DNA of 64,000 bases from Thermohalobaculum sp965263335 (GCA_965263335.1 CBDHHE010000001.1:1116001-1180000), one strand, 5' to 3'; shown: positions 1 to 9,030, numbered from the stretch's first letter. Notes: generated by a model from the sequence alone, not told the origin. A program made the numbers and translations.

Positions 1-291
1 GTTCTGCGCCGCCGCGATGGCGCCGTGGCCTATCACCTCGCGGTTGTGGTCGATGATGCCTTCCAACAGATCAGCCACGTGACGCGCGGCAGCGATCTGT
101 TTGCGGCGACACAGATCCATCGCGTGCTTCAAGCCCTGCTCGCGTTGCCGGTGCCGGTCTACGCTCACCACCGTCTCATTCGTGACGAGGCTGGTCGCAG
201 GCTGGCTAAACGTGATGACGCGCGCGCCATTTCCACGTTCCGCGATGCCGGGGCGACGCCCGAAGACATACGCCGCATGATCGGGCTCTGA
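1..291 (+). CDS. gluQ: GluQ, glutamyl-Q tRNA(Asp) synthetase (C-terminal fragment)
   Basis: The reading frame is open from the first base, so the 5' part lies outside the window. The visible 96 residues match the C-terminal half of the class I tRNA-synthetase paralogue GluQ (YadB), which glutamylates queuosine at position 34 of tRNA-Asp. Signatures are the stretch AVVVDDAFQQISHVTRG, then DLFAATQIHRVLQALL, a KMSKS-like RRLAKRDDARAI segment and the short GATPEDIRRMIGL tail. The GTG at 25 is internal and should not be taken as a start. The stop is followed 9 bp later by the end of the convergent DUF3971 gene. Confidence 0.85.
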   Translation, partial: VLRRRDGAVAYHLAVVVDDAFQQISHVTRGSDLFAATQIHRVLQALLALPVPVYAHHRLIRDEAGRRLAKRDDARAISTFRDAGATPEDIRRMIGL

Positions 292-300
292 GCACGCGCC

Positions 301-3300
301 TCAGCGCTTGTCCTGCAGTTCCGGCCCGAGCTGCGTCTTGCCGGCCGGACGCGCCTTGCGTTCAAAGACATTGCGCAGGATGCCGGGCGCCAGAATGGAC
401 AGCGGATTGACGGAGAAGTCCGGATCGTCGAGGGGACCATCCATCGAGAACGTCATCGCCAGAATGCCCTCGCCTTCGCCCCCCGAAAGAATATCGCCGA
501 GCAGGGGGACGTTCGCCAAAGCGCCAGTGACACCATAGGCCGGAGAGATCACGCCAAAGAGCTCGAGGTTCTCGGCGTCGGTGTTCACCTCCCCATGAAC
601 CTTGAGCCCGAGCGCCGGGCTGGTTGCCACCGCATCGTTCAGCTGGATGCGCCCGTCGGTGTAGATGAACGGCACATCGATCCTGCCGAATGTCAGGCCG
701 TTTCCCGTCACGCGTTCCTGCGCGTCGTTGAGCCCGCCTTCCCGCAGCACCTGCTGAAAAGTCGACTCCGAGCGGACCGTCATGTCCTTGATCTTCAGCG
801 TCCCGCTCAATGAGGTGCTCTTGCTCTCAATGAGCTTCGCATCGATCTTCAGCGTGCCGCCGTCCGCTCCATCGTAGAGCCCCGCCGCTGCGAGTACGGC
901 TCCGGCGTTCCCGCTGCTGATGTTGAGCGCGCCGGGCGCCCCGACCCGACGGATCAGATCAACACTCACATCCGCACCCGGCCCCAGTGCACCGTCGAAC
1001 GTCACGCCGGCAGCCCCGCTTGCCTCGCGGTCGAGACGGCCCTTGACGTCGTTGAGGTTGACCGTTTCGGTCAATCGAACTTCGGCAACGTCAAATCGAA
1101 CGATGATCGGGAGCTTTTCTTCCGCAGACGCGTCCGGTGCGTCTTCGCCCGCGCCGCCCGCGGCCGTCAGCTTGTCCGAGATGTCGAGATATCGCCCGGT
1201 CACGTCCACTTCGAGCGGTGCATCCGGCGGGCGTTTTACAACGGCCGCGAGATCGACACGCCCGGGCAAAACCAATCGCGCAATGCGCGCATCGGTAACG
1301 TCGCCGTTCCTGTCGAGATTCACCGCACCAGAAAGCTCAAAGCCGTCGGCGGTGAGATCCAGGCTCCTGATCTCGGTCCCCTCCCCGATCCCGCCGGCCG
1401 CCTTGAGACGCCCCGGTGCGCCCGCGCGCTTGCGCCAGTCCAGTCCGTCGATGCCGAACGCCGCCTTCGCCAGATCGGCATCGATCGTGAAGTCGATCGG
1501 TCCGTTCCCTGACTGCTCGGCCACGAGATCCACGGCGGCCGAGCCCTCGATACCAAAATCATCCGCTTCGAACCGCTGCAACAGTGCCTGATTGACCTCG
1601 CCCTGGATCGAGATCCGCCGGCCACCGGCCGCGCCGCCATAGCGTTCGATCCAGTCGACGGCAATCGGCACGCCCTCGGCGGTCACCTCGCCTGCTATGC
1701 GCATCTCCTCGACCGTCGCACTCAGAGACAGGCGGTCGGAGACGATCTGCCGCGTGCCGCCTTTCCCGAGCGCAAGCGGCATGCGCACCTCTGTCAGGGC
1801 CGCATCTGCCTGCACGTTGATGTCTTCTATCAGCAGATCGTTGAGCAGCGGAAACTTGAGCCGTGTGGTGACGTCGGCCTCGCCCACGACGACCGCGGGA
1901 TCCAGGCCGAGCTTGCCCACAAGACCGAGCGGCTGTTCATCGATCAGCCGCAAAATTGCGCTTAACGGCCCCTTGCCGTGCACCTGAATGTCCGCCGGCG
2001 TGGTGCTGCCCCAGAGATCGGAGATGGTGACTTGCGAGCCGTCGAGCGCCACGCGCTGACCCTCGACCGGCTCGACATAACCCTGATCCATTTCGAGGTG
2101 CAGCTCGTGATATCCCAGATGCCCGCGTCCGACCGCACCCTGGATCGGGCTCATGTCGTTGAGATAGGTCGAGACGAGGTCGCTGTAGGTGAAATCGACG
2201 CTGAGCTGCGGCTCGCCCGGGCCGATACGCATCTCGGCCTGAACACTGGGCAGATCGGCCTCGCTGATGTTGTTCGCAACCCAGGCCCGCGCGTTGGTCG
2301 CGGCCGCCATCGGCCAGTGCGCAATCAGATCGTCAACCGTGAAGCCGCGGATGGCCGCGTGAAGATCGGTGGTCCAGCCAGAGGCACGCTCGAACGCCCG
2401 GCCCTGAAGATTGAAGGACATCTCGTCACGGCTCAGCCAGCTGTTGGCCACCTCGATGCGGTCCTCGTCCCGCCGCCAGCGTCCGGTGATCTGTCCGCCA
2501 TCGAAGACCAGCTGCTGCGAAAAGATGTCTGGCAAGAACAGCCACAGGCTCGAGACATCGACCTGACCGGCAACGCCCGCCACATCCCCGTCTTCGTCGC
2601 GGCTAAGATCCGCCAGTCCCGCAAGTCTCGCCTGCACACTGGGCGCATCGACAACAAGGGACTCGATGCGCATCCGCTCGCGCTCGGGATCGATGCCGAA
2701 CGCGAGGCTGATGCTGCGATATGGCAAGGGGCGGCCGATCCGCTCGATGCTGCCATCTTCGGTCAGGAAAACACCCTCGAGCGTGTCGACCGTCCCGTCA
2801 TCCGCGAGCGCGAAACGCACCTGGCCCTCGACAGAGCCGTCCAGCACGTTCAGCCAGTCGAGCATCTCGGACTGGCCGGCCAGATAGTCGGCGTGCAGGT
2901 TGCCGAAGCTTGCGACGATCTCCGTCGCCTTGTCGCCGGCGGTCCGGCTCGCCGAAATGCGCAGCGCCGAGCCCGGCGTTTCGGAATCGAGCACGTCAAT
3001 CGACAACGCGCCCCTCGCTCCCCCGTCGAAGGCCCGCAGGCTCAGATCAGCATCCCGCACACGCCAGACCTCGCCCGTCTGACGATCATCGTAGGTCAGG
3101 TCAGCGCCGATGATCTGCACGAGACGCAGAGCCTCGAGCCCGGCAGGTCTCGGTTCATCGCCCACGAGAGCGGCGACAACCTTTGCCGCAGCGGCCTCGC
3201 CCGGGCCGCCCGGCATGGCGTCTGAATCGGCATCCGCCTCCTCGAGCCCGATGCCCTGCCCCGCGCCCAGCCCGAAGCGCAGCAGACCGCTCTTCGAGCG

Positions 3301-3744
3301 GATCAACTGCGCCCGCGGCTCCGCCAGAACGAGATCGACCGGCCGCACCTTGCCGAGCAGCAAATCACCGATCTTGAGCTTCGCAGACAGTCGGGGTGCC
3401 GTGAACAGCGGCTGACCTTGCGCCGATACGACGCTCACACCGCGAAACTCGAACCCCGCCGGCAGCTCGCCCTCGCCCAGGGTCAGGACCATGTCGTCGA
3501 GCGATACCTCCGTGCCCTCGATCTGGCTGTTCAGCCGATCCAGCAGCAGGCTTGCGATCTGTGGCAGGTGGATCGGGCCCTGAGCAAGCCGCAAATAGAA
3601 CAGTCCCGCCGCCATCAAGCCGATCACGAGGACACCTGCCCCGACCCGCCAGCACAACCACATCGCGCGGCCACACATCCACCAGACGGGGCGTATCACG
3701 ACCGGAACGTCTTGCGGGCGGCGCCGATCCTGCTGGGATGCCAT
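301..3744 (-). CDS. AsmA/DUF3971-type large envelope protein (YhdP-like)
   Basis: A protein of about 1147 residues with one N-terminal membrane segment (around residues 25-50, VGAGVLVIGLMAAGLFYL) followed by a very long beta-rich region with many short GxxxLxG-type repeats. It ends in an AsmA-like C-terminal region. Size and layout fit the DUF3971/AsmA_2 (YhdP-like) family, proposed bridge-like proteins that move phospholipid between the two membranes. The start at 3744 (MASQQDRRRPQ) is preferred over in-frame ATGs at 3783 and 3846 because the upstream residues are low-complexity and the TM segment then sits near the N-terminus. It diverges from bcp. Family assignment is good; the precise role is inferred. 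Confidence 0.75.
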   Translation of the reverse strand: MASQQDRRRPQDVPVVIRPVWWMCGRAMWLCWRVGAGVLVIGLMAAGLFYLRLAQGPIHLPQIASLLLDRLNSQIEGTEVSLDDMVLTLGEGELPAGFEFRGVSVVSAQGQPLFTAPRLSAKLKIGDLLLGKVRPVDLVLAEPRAQLIRSKSGLLRFGLGAGQGIGLEEADADSDAMPGGPGEAAAAKVVAALVGDEPRPAGLEALRLVQIIGADLTYDDRQTGEVWRVRDADLSLRAFDGGARGALSIDVLDSETPGSALRISASRTAGDKATEIVASFGNLHADYLAGQSEMLDWLNVLDGSVEGQVRFALADDGTVDTLEGVFLTEDGSIERIGRPLPYRSISLAFGIDPERERMRIESLVVDAPSVQARLAGLADLSRDEDGDVAGVAGQVDVSSLWLFLPDIFSQQLVFDGGQITGRWRRDEDRIEVANSWLSRDEMSFNLQGRAFERASGWTTDLHAAIRGFTVDDLIAHWPMAAATNARAWVANNISEADLPSVQAEMRIGPGEPQLSVDFTYSDLVSTYLNDMSPIQGAVGRGHLGYHELHLEMDQGYVEPVEGQRVALDGSQVTISDLWGSTTPADIQVHGKGPLSAILRLIDEQPLGLVGKLGLDPAVVVGEADVTTRLKFPLLNDLLIEDINVQADAALTEVRMPLALGKGGTRQIVSDRLSLSATVEEMRIAGEVTAEGVPIAVDWIERYGGAAGGRRISIQGEVNQALLQRFEADDFGIEGSAAVDLVAEQSGNGPIDFTIDADLAKAAFGIDGLDWRKRAGAPGRLKAAGGIGEGTEIRSLDLTADGFELSGAVNLDRNGDVTDARIARLVLPGRVDLAAVVKRPPDAPLEVDVTGRYLDISDKLTAAGGAGEDAPDASAEEKLPIIVRFDVAEVRLTETVNLNDVKGRLDREASGAAGVTFDGALGPGADVSVDLIRRVGAPGALNISSGNAGAVLAAAGLYDGADGGTLKIDAKLIESKSTSLSGTLKIKDMTVRSESTFQQVLREGGLNDAQERVTGNGLTFGRIDVPFIYTDGRIQLNDAVATSPALGLKVHGEVNTDAENLELFGVISPAYGVTGALANVPLLGDILSGGEGEGILAMTFSMDGPLDDPDFSVNPLSILAPGILRNVFERKARPAGKTQLGPELQDKR

Positions 3745-3902
3745 CGTCTCAGATGTCCTTGACGCCGGGGCTGGCGGCGTCATGCGCTTGCCAGCCTGAT
3801 CTACACCCCTATCTTGCGGGGCGCATGGGGGGGATGCAAGCCCCACAGCATAGCGATTGCCAATCCCAGCGCGCCGCGCCGCGCCGAGCCCGGAGAACGA
3901 CG

Positions 3903-4379
3903 ATGACCGAAGCTGCTTTGCCCGAGATCGGGGCGCCTGCGCCCGACTTCAACCTGCCGGCCAATGGTGGCCAATCGGTGTCGCTCGCCGATCTCAAAGG
4001 GAAGACCGTGGTGCTCTTCTTCTACCCCAAAGACGACACCTCGGGCTGCACCAAGGAGGCGATCGGATTCACCGAGAAGCTTTCGGATTTCGAGGGTGCA
4101 GGCGCCGTCGTGCTCGGCCTCTCGAAGGACAGCGTCAAAAAGCACGACAAGTTCGTCGAGAAGCACAACCTTGGCGTGACTCTTCTCTCGGACGAAGGCA
4201 GCGAGACGGTCGAGGCCTACGGGTCCTGGGTCGAGAAGTCGATGTACGGCAAGAAGTACATGGGGATCGAGCGCTCGACGTTCCTGATCGATGGCGAGGG
4301 CGTTCTGCGTCAGGCATGGCGCAAGGTGAAGGTCCCTGGTCACGTCGACGATGTGCTCGCAGCGGTGAAGGCGCTCTGA
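3903..4379 (+). CDS. bcp: Peroxiredoxin, Bcp/PrxQ family
   Basis: A 158-residue thiol peroxidase that reduces hydrogen peroxide and organic hydroperoxides in the cytosol. The thioredoxin-fold core is clear: PAPDFNLPA, VVLFFYPKDDTSGCTKEA with the peroxidatic Cys49, and the terminal WRKVKVPGHVDDVLAAV. Many Bcp proteins carry a resolving Cys five residues after the first (CTxExC). Here that site is Ile, and Cys49 is the only cysteine in the protein, so it must work as a 1-Cys enzyme with an external thiol. The ATG at 3903 fits the family N-terminus. The frame stays open upstream but that part is not peroxiredoxin-like. The DUF455 gene follows after 3 bp, suggesting co-transcription. Confidence 0.92.
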   Translation: MTEAALPEIGAPAPDFNLPANGGQSVSLADLKGKTVVLFFYPKDDTSGCTKEAIGFTEKLSDFEGAGAVVLGLSKDSVKKHDKFVEKHNLGVTLLSDEGSETVEAYGSWVEKSMYGKKYMGIERSTFLIDGEGVLRQAWRKVKVPGHVDDVLAAVKAL

Positions 4380-4382
4380 GGC

Positions 4383-5216
4383 ATGTCAGACCCGATGGCA
4401 GAGGGGCTTGCCGCCGCTGCCGAGCGGGTGCTGCGCACCGCTGACGCGAAAGCCAAGATCAGGCTCTCGCGCGAGACCTCACGGGCATGGCGCTGCGCGC
4501 GTGAAAACGACACGCCATTCATCGGACATGCGAGCCCGCCAGACACGCCGGCCCGGCCCGAACGGCCGGTGCTCAAACCACCCCGCGACGTTGCGCGCCG
4601 GCGCACTGGCACCGTCGAGGGGCGGATTGCGTTGCTTCATGCCATCGCGCACATCGAACTGAATGCCGTCGATCTGCACTGGGACGTGATTGCGCGGTTC
4701 ACGCGCTCATCCATGCCCATTGGCTTCTACGACGATTGGGTGCAGGCGGCAGACGACGAGTCGAAGCACTTCGGGCTCCTCTCGGACCGCCTCGAAGCGC
4801 TCGAGAGCCACTACGGTGCGCTCGATGCCCACGCGGGAATGTGGCGTGCCGCGCAAATGACGGCGGAGGATCTGGCGGGACGTCTGGCAGTGGTGCCCAT
4901 GGTGCTGGAGGCCCGCGGACTGGATGTGACCCCCGGCATGATACGCCAGTTCGAGGCTGCGGGAGACCAGCAAAGCGTCGAGGCGCTCAATGTGATCTAC
5001 GCCGAAGAAGTGGCCCATGTCGCCTACGGATCGAAATGGTTTCATTTCCTTTGCGGTCGGGCTGATCTCGATCCGAAACCCACCTTTCATGCGCTGGTGC
5101 GCCGGTACTTCGGTGGCGCTCTGCGGCCGCCATTCAACATGGAGAAGCGCGCCGAGGCCGGGCTTCCCCCTGATTTCTACTGGCCGCTGGCGGAGTCGGA
5201 GCAAGCTTCCCGATGA
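4383..5216 (+). CDS. DUF455 ferritin-like protein
   Basis: A 277-residue member of the DUF455 family (ferritin-like four-helix fold). The central part, about residues 75-235, carries the metal-ligand pattern expected for a di-iron helix bundle: HAIAHIELNAVDLHWD, DDESKHFGLLSDRL and NVIYAEEVAHVAYGSKW, with repeated E-x-x-H elements. The first ~70 residues are family-typical and less conserved. The biochemical activity of DUF455 is not established to my knowledge. It starts 3 bp after the bcp stop, so a role linked to oxidant or iron handling is plausible but inferred. Confidence 0.8.
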   Translation: MSDPMAEGLAAAAERVLRTADAKAKIRLSRETSRAWRCARENDTPFIGHASPPDTPARPERPVLKPPRDVARRRTGTVEGRIALLHAIAHIELNAVDLHWDVIARFTRSSMPIGFYDDWVQAADDESKHFGLLSDRLEALESHYGALDAHAGMWRAAQMTAEDLAGRLAVVPMVLEARGLDVTPGMIRQFEAAGDQQSVEALNVIYAEEVAHVAYGSKWFHFLCGRADLDPKPTFHALVRRYFGGALRPPFNMEKRAEAGLPPDFYWPLAESEQASR

Positions 5217-5393
5217 GGCGTGAGACGTAACACGCCGCGCGCTTCAGGGTCCGATCAGCCACGCCTCAAGAAAACCATTGCACGACCCTAGAATCGTGCT
5301 TAATAGTTGCAAAAAGATCGCAGTAGCTAATAAATCTGCGCCCGGACAGAAGAGCGGGTACCGCCGTTACACCGGGCTTAAGAGGGGTCAGTG

Positions 5394-6731
5394 ATGTCGG
5401 GCAGCGTGGTTAACTCGCTGAAACAATACATTGTGCGTATCGCACCGGAGCGCCGGATCTATGTTCGATCCGAAGCGCACACTTCCTGTTTTCGCCTGTC
5501 ACCTTTCACCCAGGTCTCTCTCGGCATCTGCCTCGTCCTTTTGGCGGGATGGACCCTGTTCGCATCATCCGTGTTGATGCTGCGGGGTGGCAACATGTTG
5601 ATGGGCGACGACGGCGTCGTTTTCGCAGCGGAGGCATTCGAGCAGCGCATCGCCCGGCTCAGTGCCGATCGGGCCGAGCTGCGCGAAGCGCTCGAGGCGC
5701 GCGTCGATCACGGGGAAGACATAAGAAGCGTCCTGGGCCAGAAGCAGCGCGTTCTTATCGAAACTGCAGACATGCTCGCGGAAACACGTGCAGAGCTGAG
5801 CGCGTTGCGCGCACAGTTTAATGAGCTTCAGGCGGCACGGCACGAAGACCGCGAGCGGGTCGCACGATTTGATCAGATTCTCGCCGACCAGCGCGCCGCA
5901 ACCGCCGCGGCCGAACGAAATGCGGCCAGTATGGGCCAGACGATGGATCGCCTCGCCAGCACAATGGGCGCGGTGGTCGTTGAGCGCGACGCGGCCTCAG
6001 GATCGGTTATCGAGCTGCAAGACGAGGTTGCTCTGCTCGAAGCTGAGGTCTCGGGCTGGGAAGGGCGACAGCAACGCCTGCTGGGTCAACTCGAGGAGGC
6101 GGCGCGGATCAGCCTGAGTTCGCTCGACAAGGTGTTCCGGGGGACGGAGGTCGATCTTGAAAGCATCCTGTCCCAAACCGAGCGCGACTACACCGGTCAA
6201 GGCGGCGGTCCGTTCCAGCCGATCGCCGGACTTGAACACGAAAATGCCGGCACCGACGATCTGCGTATCGCAGCGCTGATGAATGATCTCGAGCGCATCA
6301 ATCTGATGCGCGTGGCGATCGATCGGCTGCCCTTCGGCAAGCCCACGCTCGGTGCCCGTCTGACGTCGAATTTCGGGCCGCGGCGTGATCCCAAGCGCAA
6401 CCGCTATGCCATGCACAACGGCATCGATCTCGCAGCCCCGCGCGGCACCCCGATCTACTCAACCGCAGATGGCATTGTTGTGTTCTCCGGACGGCAGCGT
6501 GGCTATGGAATTATAGTTAAGATTAGACATGCTTTCGGATTCGAAACCGTCTATGCTCACCTCAACCGTGCTCGCGTAAAAGTCGGTGAGCGTGTTGAGC
6601 GCGGTCAGCGGATCGCCGATATGGGCAGCACAGGACGCAGCACAGGCTCCCACCTGCACTACGAGATCCGGATCGACAAGAAACCTGTCAACCCCTCGAA
6701 GTTCATAAGGGCAGCGCGCAATGTTCTCTAA
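5394..6731 (+). CDS. M23 (LytM-type) metallopeptidase with N-terminal membrane anchor and coiled coil
   Basis: A 445-residue inner-membrane-anchored peptidoglycan endopeptidase candidate. A hydrophobic segment at about 45-65 is followed by a long Glu/Arg/Ala-rich coiled coil (about 80-240) and a C-terminal LytM domain with the zinc motifs HNGIDLAAPRGTP and HLHYEIRIDKK, plus VYAHLNRARV. All canonical zinc ligands appear present, so it is probably active. ATG 5394 is chosen over the directly preceding GTG at 5391; a GAGGGG ribosome site sits just upstream. Its last 11 bp overlap the bactofilin gene, the classic shape-determining pair in which a bactofilin scaffold positions an M23 hydrolase. 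Confidence 0.88.
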   Translation: MSGSVVNSLKQYIVRIAPERRIYVRSEAHTSCFRLSPFTQVSLGICLVLLAGWTLFASSVLMLRGGNMLMGDDGVVFAAEAFEQRIARLSADRAELREALEARVDHGEDIRSVLGQKQRVLIETADMLAETRAELSALRAQFNELQAARHEDRERVARFDQILADQRAATAAAERNAASMGQTMDRLASTMGAVVVERDAASGSVIELQDEVALLEAEVSGWEGRQQRLLGQLEEAARISLSSLDKVFRGTEVDLESILSQTERDYTGQGGGPFQPIAGLEHENAGTDDLRIAALMNDLERINLMRVAIDRLPFGKPTLGARLTSNFGPRRDPKRNRYAMHNGIDLAAPRGTPIYSTADGIVVFSGRQRGYGIIVKIRHAFGFETVYAHLNRARVKVGERVERGQRIADMGSTGRSTGSHLHYEIRIDKKPVNPSKFIRAARNVL

Positions 6732-7296
6732 AACCAAACCCAGCGACAACACTCCTACCTCGGCATCCAAGCCGGTGCCGAGCCCCAGCGCCACATCAGC
6801 GCCGGCGAGCGGAGCTGGCGGCGCGGGTACGGCGGCTAAGGCTGAGCAAAGCCCGCCGGCACCAAAGTCGGCGCCGGCGGCAAGCGGTGGTGCAAAGCCA
6901 TCACCGTCACTGATCTCGCGGGATCTGACCATCAAAGGCAACATGAGCACCACTGGTGACATCCAGGTGGAAGGTACAGTGGAGGGCGACGTTCGCGCCC
7001 ACTTGCTGACCGTCGGAGAGACTGCGACGATCCGCGGCGAAATCGTCGCCGATGACGTGGTGGTCAATGGTCGTGTCGTCGGTCGCTTGCGCGGCCTCAA
7101 GGTTCGGCTCACCGAGTCCGCACAGGTCGAAGGCGACATTGTCCACAAGACAATCGCCATCGAGTCGGGAGCTCACTTCGAGGGTTCGGTGCAACGCAAC
7201 GATGATCCCCTCAGCGACGCCGGCTCCGGCAAGCGCAGCATTGCAGCGCCGTCGCCCCAGCCCGCCAAAGTGACCGAAGAAACCGCAGCCGGGTAA
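6721..7296 (+). CDS. Bactofilin (polymer-forming cytoskeletal protein)
   Basis: A 191-residue bactofilin. Low-complexity Pro/Ser/Ala-rich tails (about 1-60 and 160-191) flank the right-handed beta-helix core (about 62-155). The core shows the short-period repeat of glycine and valine typical of the family: ISRDLTIKGNMSTTGDIQVEG, GDVRAHLLTVGETATIRGEI, VVVNGRVVGRLRGLKV, AQVEGDIVHKTIAIESGAHFEG. It self-assembles without nucleotide at the membrane and recruits cell-wall enzymes. It overlaps the upstream M23 gene by 11 bp, so translation is probably coupled. Two hairpins, the second an intrinsic terminator, close the unit. Confidence 0.93.
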   Translation: MFSKTKPSDNTPTSASKPVPSPSATSAPASGAGGAGTAAKAEQSPPAPKSAPAASGGAKPSPSLISRDLTIKGNMSTTGDIQVEGTVEGDVRAHLLTVGETATIRGEIVADDVVVNGRVVGRLRGLKVRLTESAQVEGDIVHKTIAIESGAHFEGSVQRNDDPLSDAGSGKRSIAAPSPQPAKVTEETAAG

Positions 7297-7309
7297 GATC
7301 ACGCGAAGC

Positions 7310-7326
7310 GTTCCGCATGGCGGAAC
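7310..7326. repeat. Short inverted repeat downstream of bactofilin
   Basis: A perfect 7-bp stem, GTTCCGC / GCGGAAC, with a 3-nt loop, just after the bactofilin stop and before the main terminator. It may protect the 3' end of the message. Confidence 0.5.
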
Positions 7327-7343
7327 TCTAACATTCTAGAACC

Positions 7344-7374
7344 ATGCGCAGGCCATTGGTCTGCGCATTTTTTT
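7344..7374 (+). terminator. Rho-independent terminator of the M23-bactofilin unit
   Basis: A perfect 8-bp stem ATGCGCAG / CTGCGCAT with a 9-nt loop, followed at once by seven T residues on the + strand. It is correctly oriented to end the M23-bactofilin transcript. Confidence 0.9.
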
Positions 7375-7380
7375 GTTTAA

Positions 7381-7961
7381 GCAGAATGTCCGTTTTCGCG
7401 ACGCAAGTGCGCGATGCAGTGCGCCCACGCACAAACTGCTCTTGTCACCTTTTGCCAGGTCACCCGCCTCAATCGTCACGCTAGCTTGGCTACCCCGTGA
7501 ACCACCGGGAAGACGCGTGCTCGTTGTGACACCAAGCTGACGGCGAACCGGCGCCCTGAATTTGTTGCAGCCGTGGTGATCGCCGCGCTGGTTGACGCAG
7601 GACAGTTAAGCCACCATCCCGCGCGAATTGACGCTGGCACTTCTGCGCAACTGTCCTGCAAGCCAGATCTTCAGTGAGTGATGACGAAAATCCGACGAGC
7701 AACGTCGGCTTCCCCAAGAGGCCTTCAGCCGACGGTGCGTCCGATCAGCCTCACGTCAAGCGTGCGCTGCCACAGATTGTTGAAGGATTGCGGGCGATCG
7801 TTGTGTGCAGCAGGAATCAACAACAACGATGCGATGACAAATTTAAGTTGCGCGCGCCACTCTCAATTCGGGCGCTTGCAAAGCCGAGAGTGTCGAGATT
7901 CCGGAAGTCGTCTGCCCGCTGAGGGCGAACCACCGCGCGGAGCCGGTCTCGAGGTCGAGTG
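7381..7961. other. Gene-free stretch between the bactofilin terminator and ctrA
   Basis: About 580 bp with no convincing coding sequence on either strand: the short open frames have no recognisable family, no good ribosome site and no consistent codon use. I also see no tRNA-like fold. It looks less GC-rich than its neighbours. It could hold a small RNA or decayed sequence, but nothing in it can be named. Confidence 0.5.
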
Positions 7962-8651
7962 CTACGCGACTTCCTCGACGGGGTCGCGCAGGACATAACC
8001 GCGTCCCCAGACTGTTTCGATGTAGTTTGCACCGCCGGTTGCGCCTGCGAGCTTCTTGCGAAGCTTACAGATGAACACGTCGATGATCTTCACTTCCGGC
8101 TCGTCCATGCCGCCGTAGAGATGATTGAGAAACATCTCCTTGGTCAGCGTCGAGCCTTTGCGCAGGGAGAGGAGTTCCAGCATCTGGTACTCCTTGCCCG
8201 TCAAATGCACCGGATGGCCACCAGCTTCGACGGTCTTTGCATCGAGGTTGACGGCAATCTTGCCAGTCTCAATCACCGACTGAGCGTGGCCCTTCGAGCG
8301 CCGCACAATTGCGTGGATGCGCGCGACGAGTTCGTCACGGTTGAACGGCTTGGTCAGATAGTCGTCCGCACCCACGCCGAAGCCTTTGATCTTGCTGTCA
8401 GCGCCATCCAGGCCTGACAGAATGAGCGTCGGCGTTTCGACCCGCGCCATGCGCAGTTTGCGCAACACCTCGTAGCCGTCCATGTCAGGCAACGTGATGT
8501 CGAGGACCAGGAGGTCGTAGTCATAGAGTTTGGCAAGTTCGACCCCCTCCTCTCCCGAGTCCGTCACATAGACATTGAGATCCGCCTTTTTCAGCATCAG
8601 TTCGATGCTTTCGGCTGTTGACGGATCATCCTCGATAAGCAGGATTCGCAT
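7962..8651 (-). CDS. ctrA: CtrA, cell-cycle response regulator
   Basis: A 229-residue OmpR-type response regulator. The receiver domain (1-120) has Asp8/Asp9, the phospho-acceptor Asp51 in LLVLDITLPDMDGYE and Lys in YLTKPFNRDELVARI. The winged-helix DNA-binding domain (about 125-225) carries LTGKEYQMLELL and VKIIDVFICKLRKKL, near-identical to CtrA of other alphaproteobacteria. CtrA, activated through CckA-ChpT, controls motility, division and, in Rhodobacterales, GTA production and release, so it is functionally tied to the GTA cluster at 24-39 kb. sciP lies just upstream on the same strand. Confidence 0.97.
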   Translation of the reverse strand: MRILLIEDDPSTAESIELMLKKADLNVYVTDSGEEGVELAKLYDYDLLVLDITLPDMDGYEVLRKLRMARVETPTLILSGLDGADSKIKGFGVGADDYLTKPFNRDELVARIHAIVRRSKGHAQSVIETGKIAVNLDAKTVEAGGHPVHLTGKEYQMLELLSLRKGSTLTKEMFLNHLYGGMDEPEVKIIDVFICKLRKKLAGATGGANYIETVWGRGYVLRDPVEEVA

Positions 8652-8693
8652 GGGTCACTCCGGTGCCACTACACGGCCTATTTCTTACCGGTA

Positions 8694-8701
8694 ATGGTTA
8701 A
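8694..8701 (-). promoter_or_regulatory. CtrA half-site (TTAACCAT) upstream of ctrA
   Basis: The minus strand reads TTAACCAT, an exact match to the CtrA half-site, 43-50 bp upstream of the ctrA start. A second half-site at the canonical 7-bp spacing is not present, so autoregulation is possible but only weakly supported. Confidence 0.35.
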
Positions 8702-8751
8702 CGCTAAGGTGTAAACGGAATATTACCCATCCGGGAGAAAATCGCAAAAGC

Positions 8752-9030
8752 TCATTCGGGGGTTGTGCGCACGCGGTTGATCTGCGTAACGCAAAGCCCC
8801 TTGAGCCCGAAGCGCGACATCGCCGCTTTCCAGTTTTGATACTCCTCGTCGGTTATCTCGTAGCGCTGAAACGCCTCCTCGACGCTCAGCAGGCCACCTT
8901 CGACAGCAGCGATAACCCGCGCCTTGCGCCGTGGCACCCAACGTCGGGTTTTCGGCGACGGCAGATCGGCGAGCGTCATCTTTTCGCCGTCCGGGCCTAT
9001 GACGTATTTGACAGAACCAGTATGTTCCAT
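8752..9030 (-). CDS. sciP: SciP, CtrA inhibitor (DUF1153)
   Basis: A 92-residue DUF1153 protein. The family pattern is clear: YVIGPDGEKMTLADLPSP, then TRRWVPRRKARVIAAVEGG, LLSVEEAFQRYEITDEEYQNW and a final GLKGLCVTQINR. In Caulobacter SciP binds CtrA and blocks its recruitment of RNA polymerase. A helix-turn-helix spans roughly residues 30-75. The ATG at 9030 is chosen because GAGGGG lies 5 nt upstream; the GTG two codons earlier has no better site. It lies 100 bp upstream of ctrA in the same orientation, so regulator and target may share transcription. Confidence 0.9.
   Translation of the reverse strand: MEHTGSVKYVIGPDGEKMTLADLPSPKTRRWVPRRKARVIAAVEGGLLSVEEAFQRYEITDEEYQNWKAAMSRFGLKGLCVTQINRVRTTPE

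Noticed and set aside
7490..7717. Small minus-strand open frame in the gap before ctrA
   Set aside because: No recognisable family, no ribosome site and unusual composition; I could not support it as a gene.
8687..8705. Full CtrA box TTAA-N7-TTAA upstream of ctrA
   Set aside because: Only one half-site is perfect; no second half lies at the required spacing.
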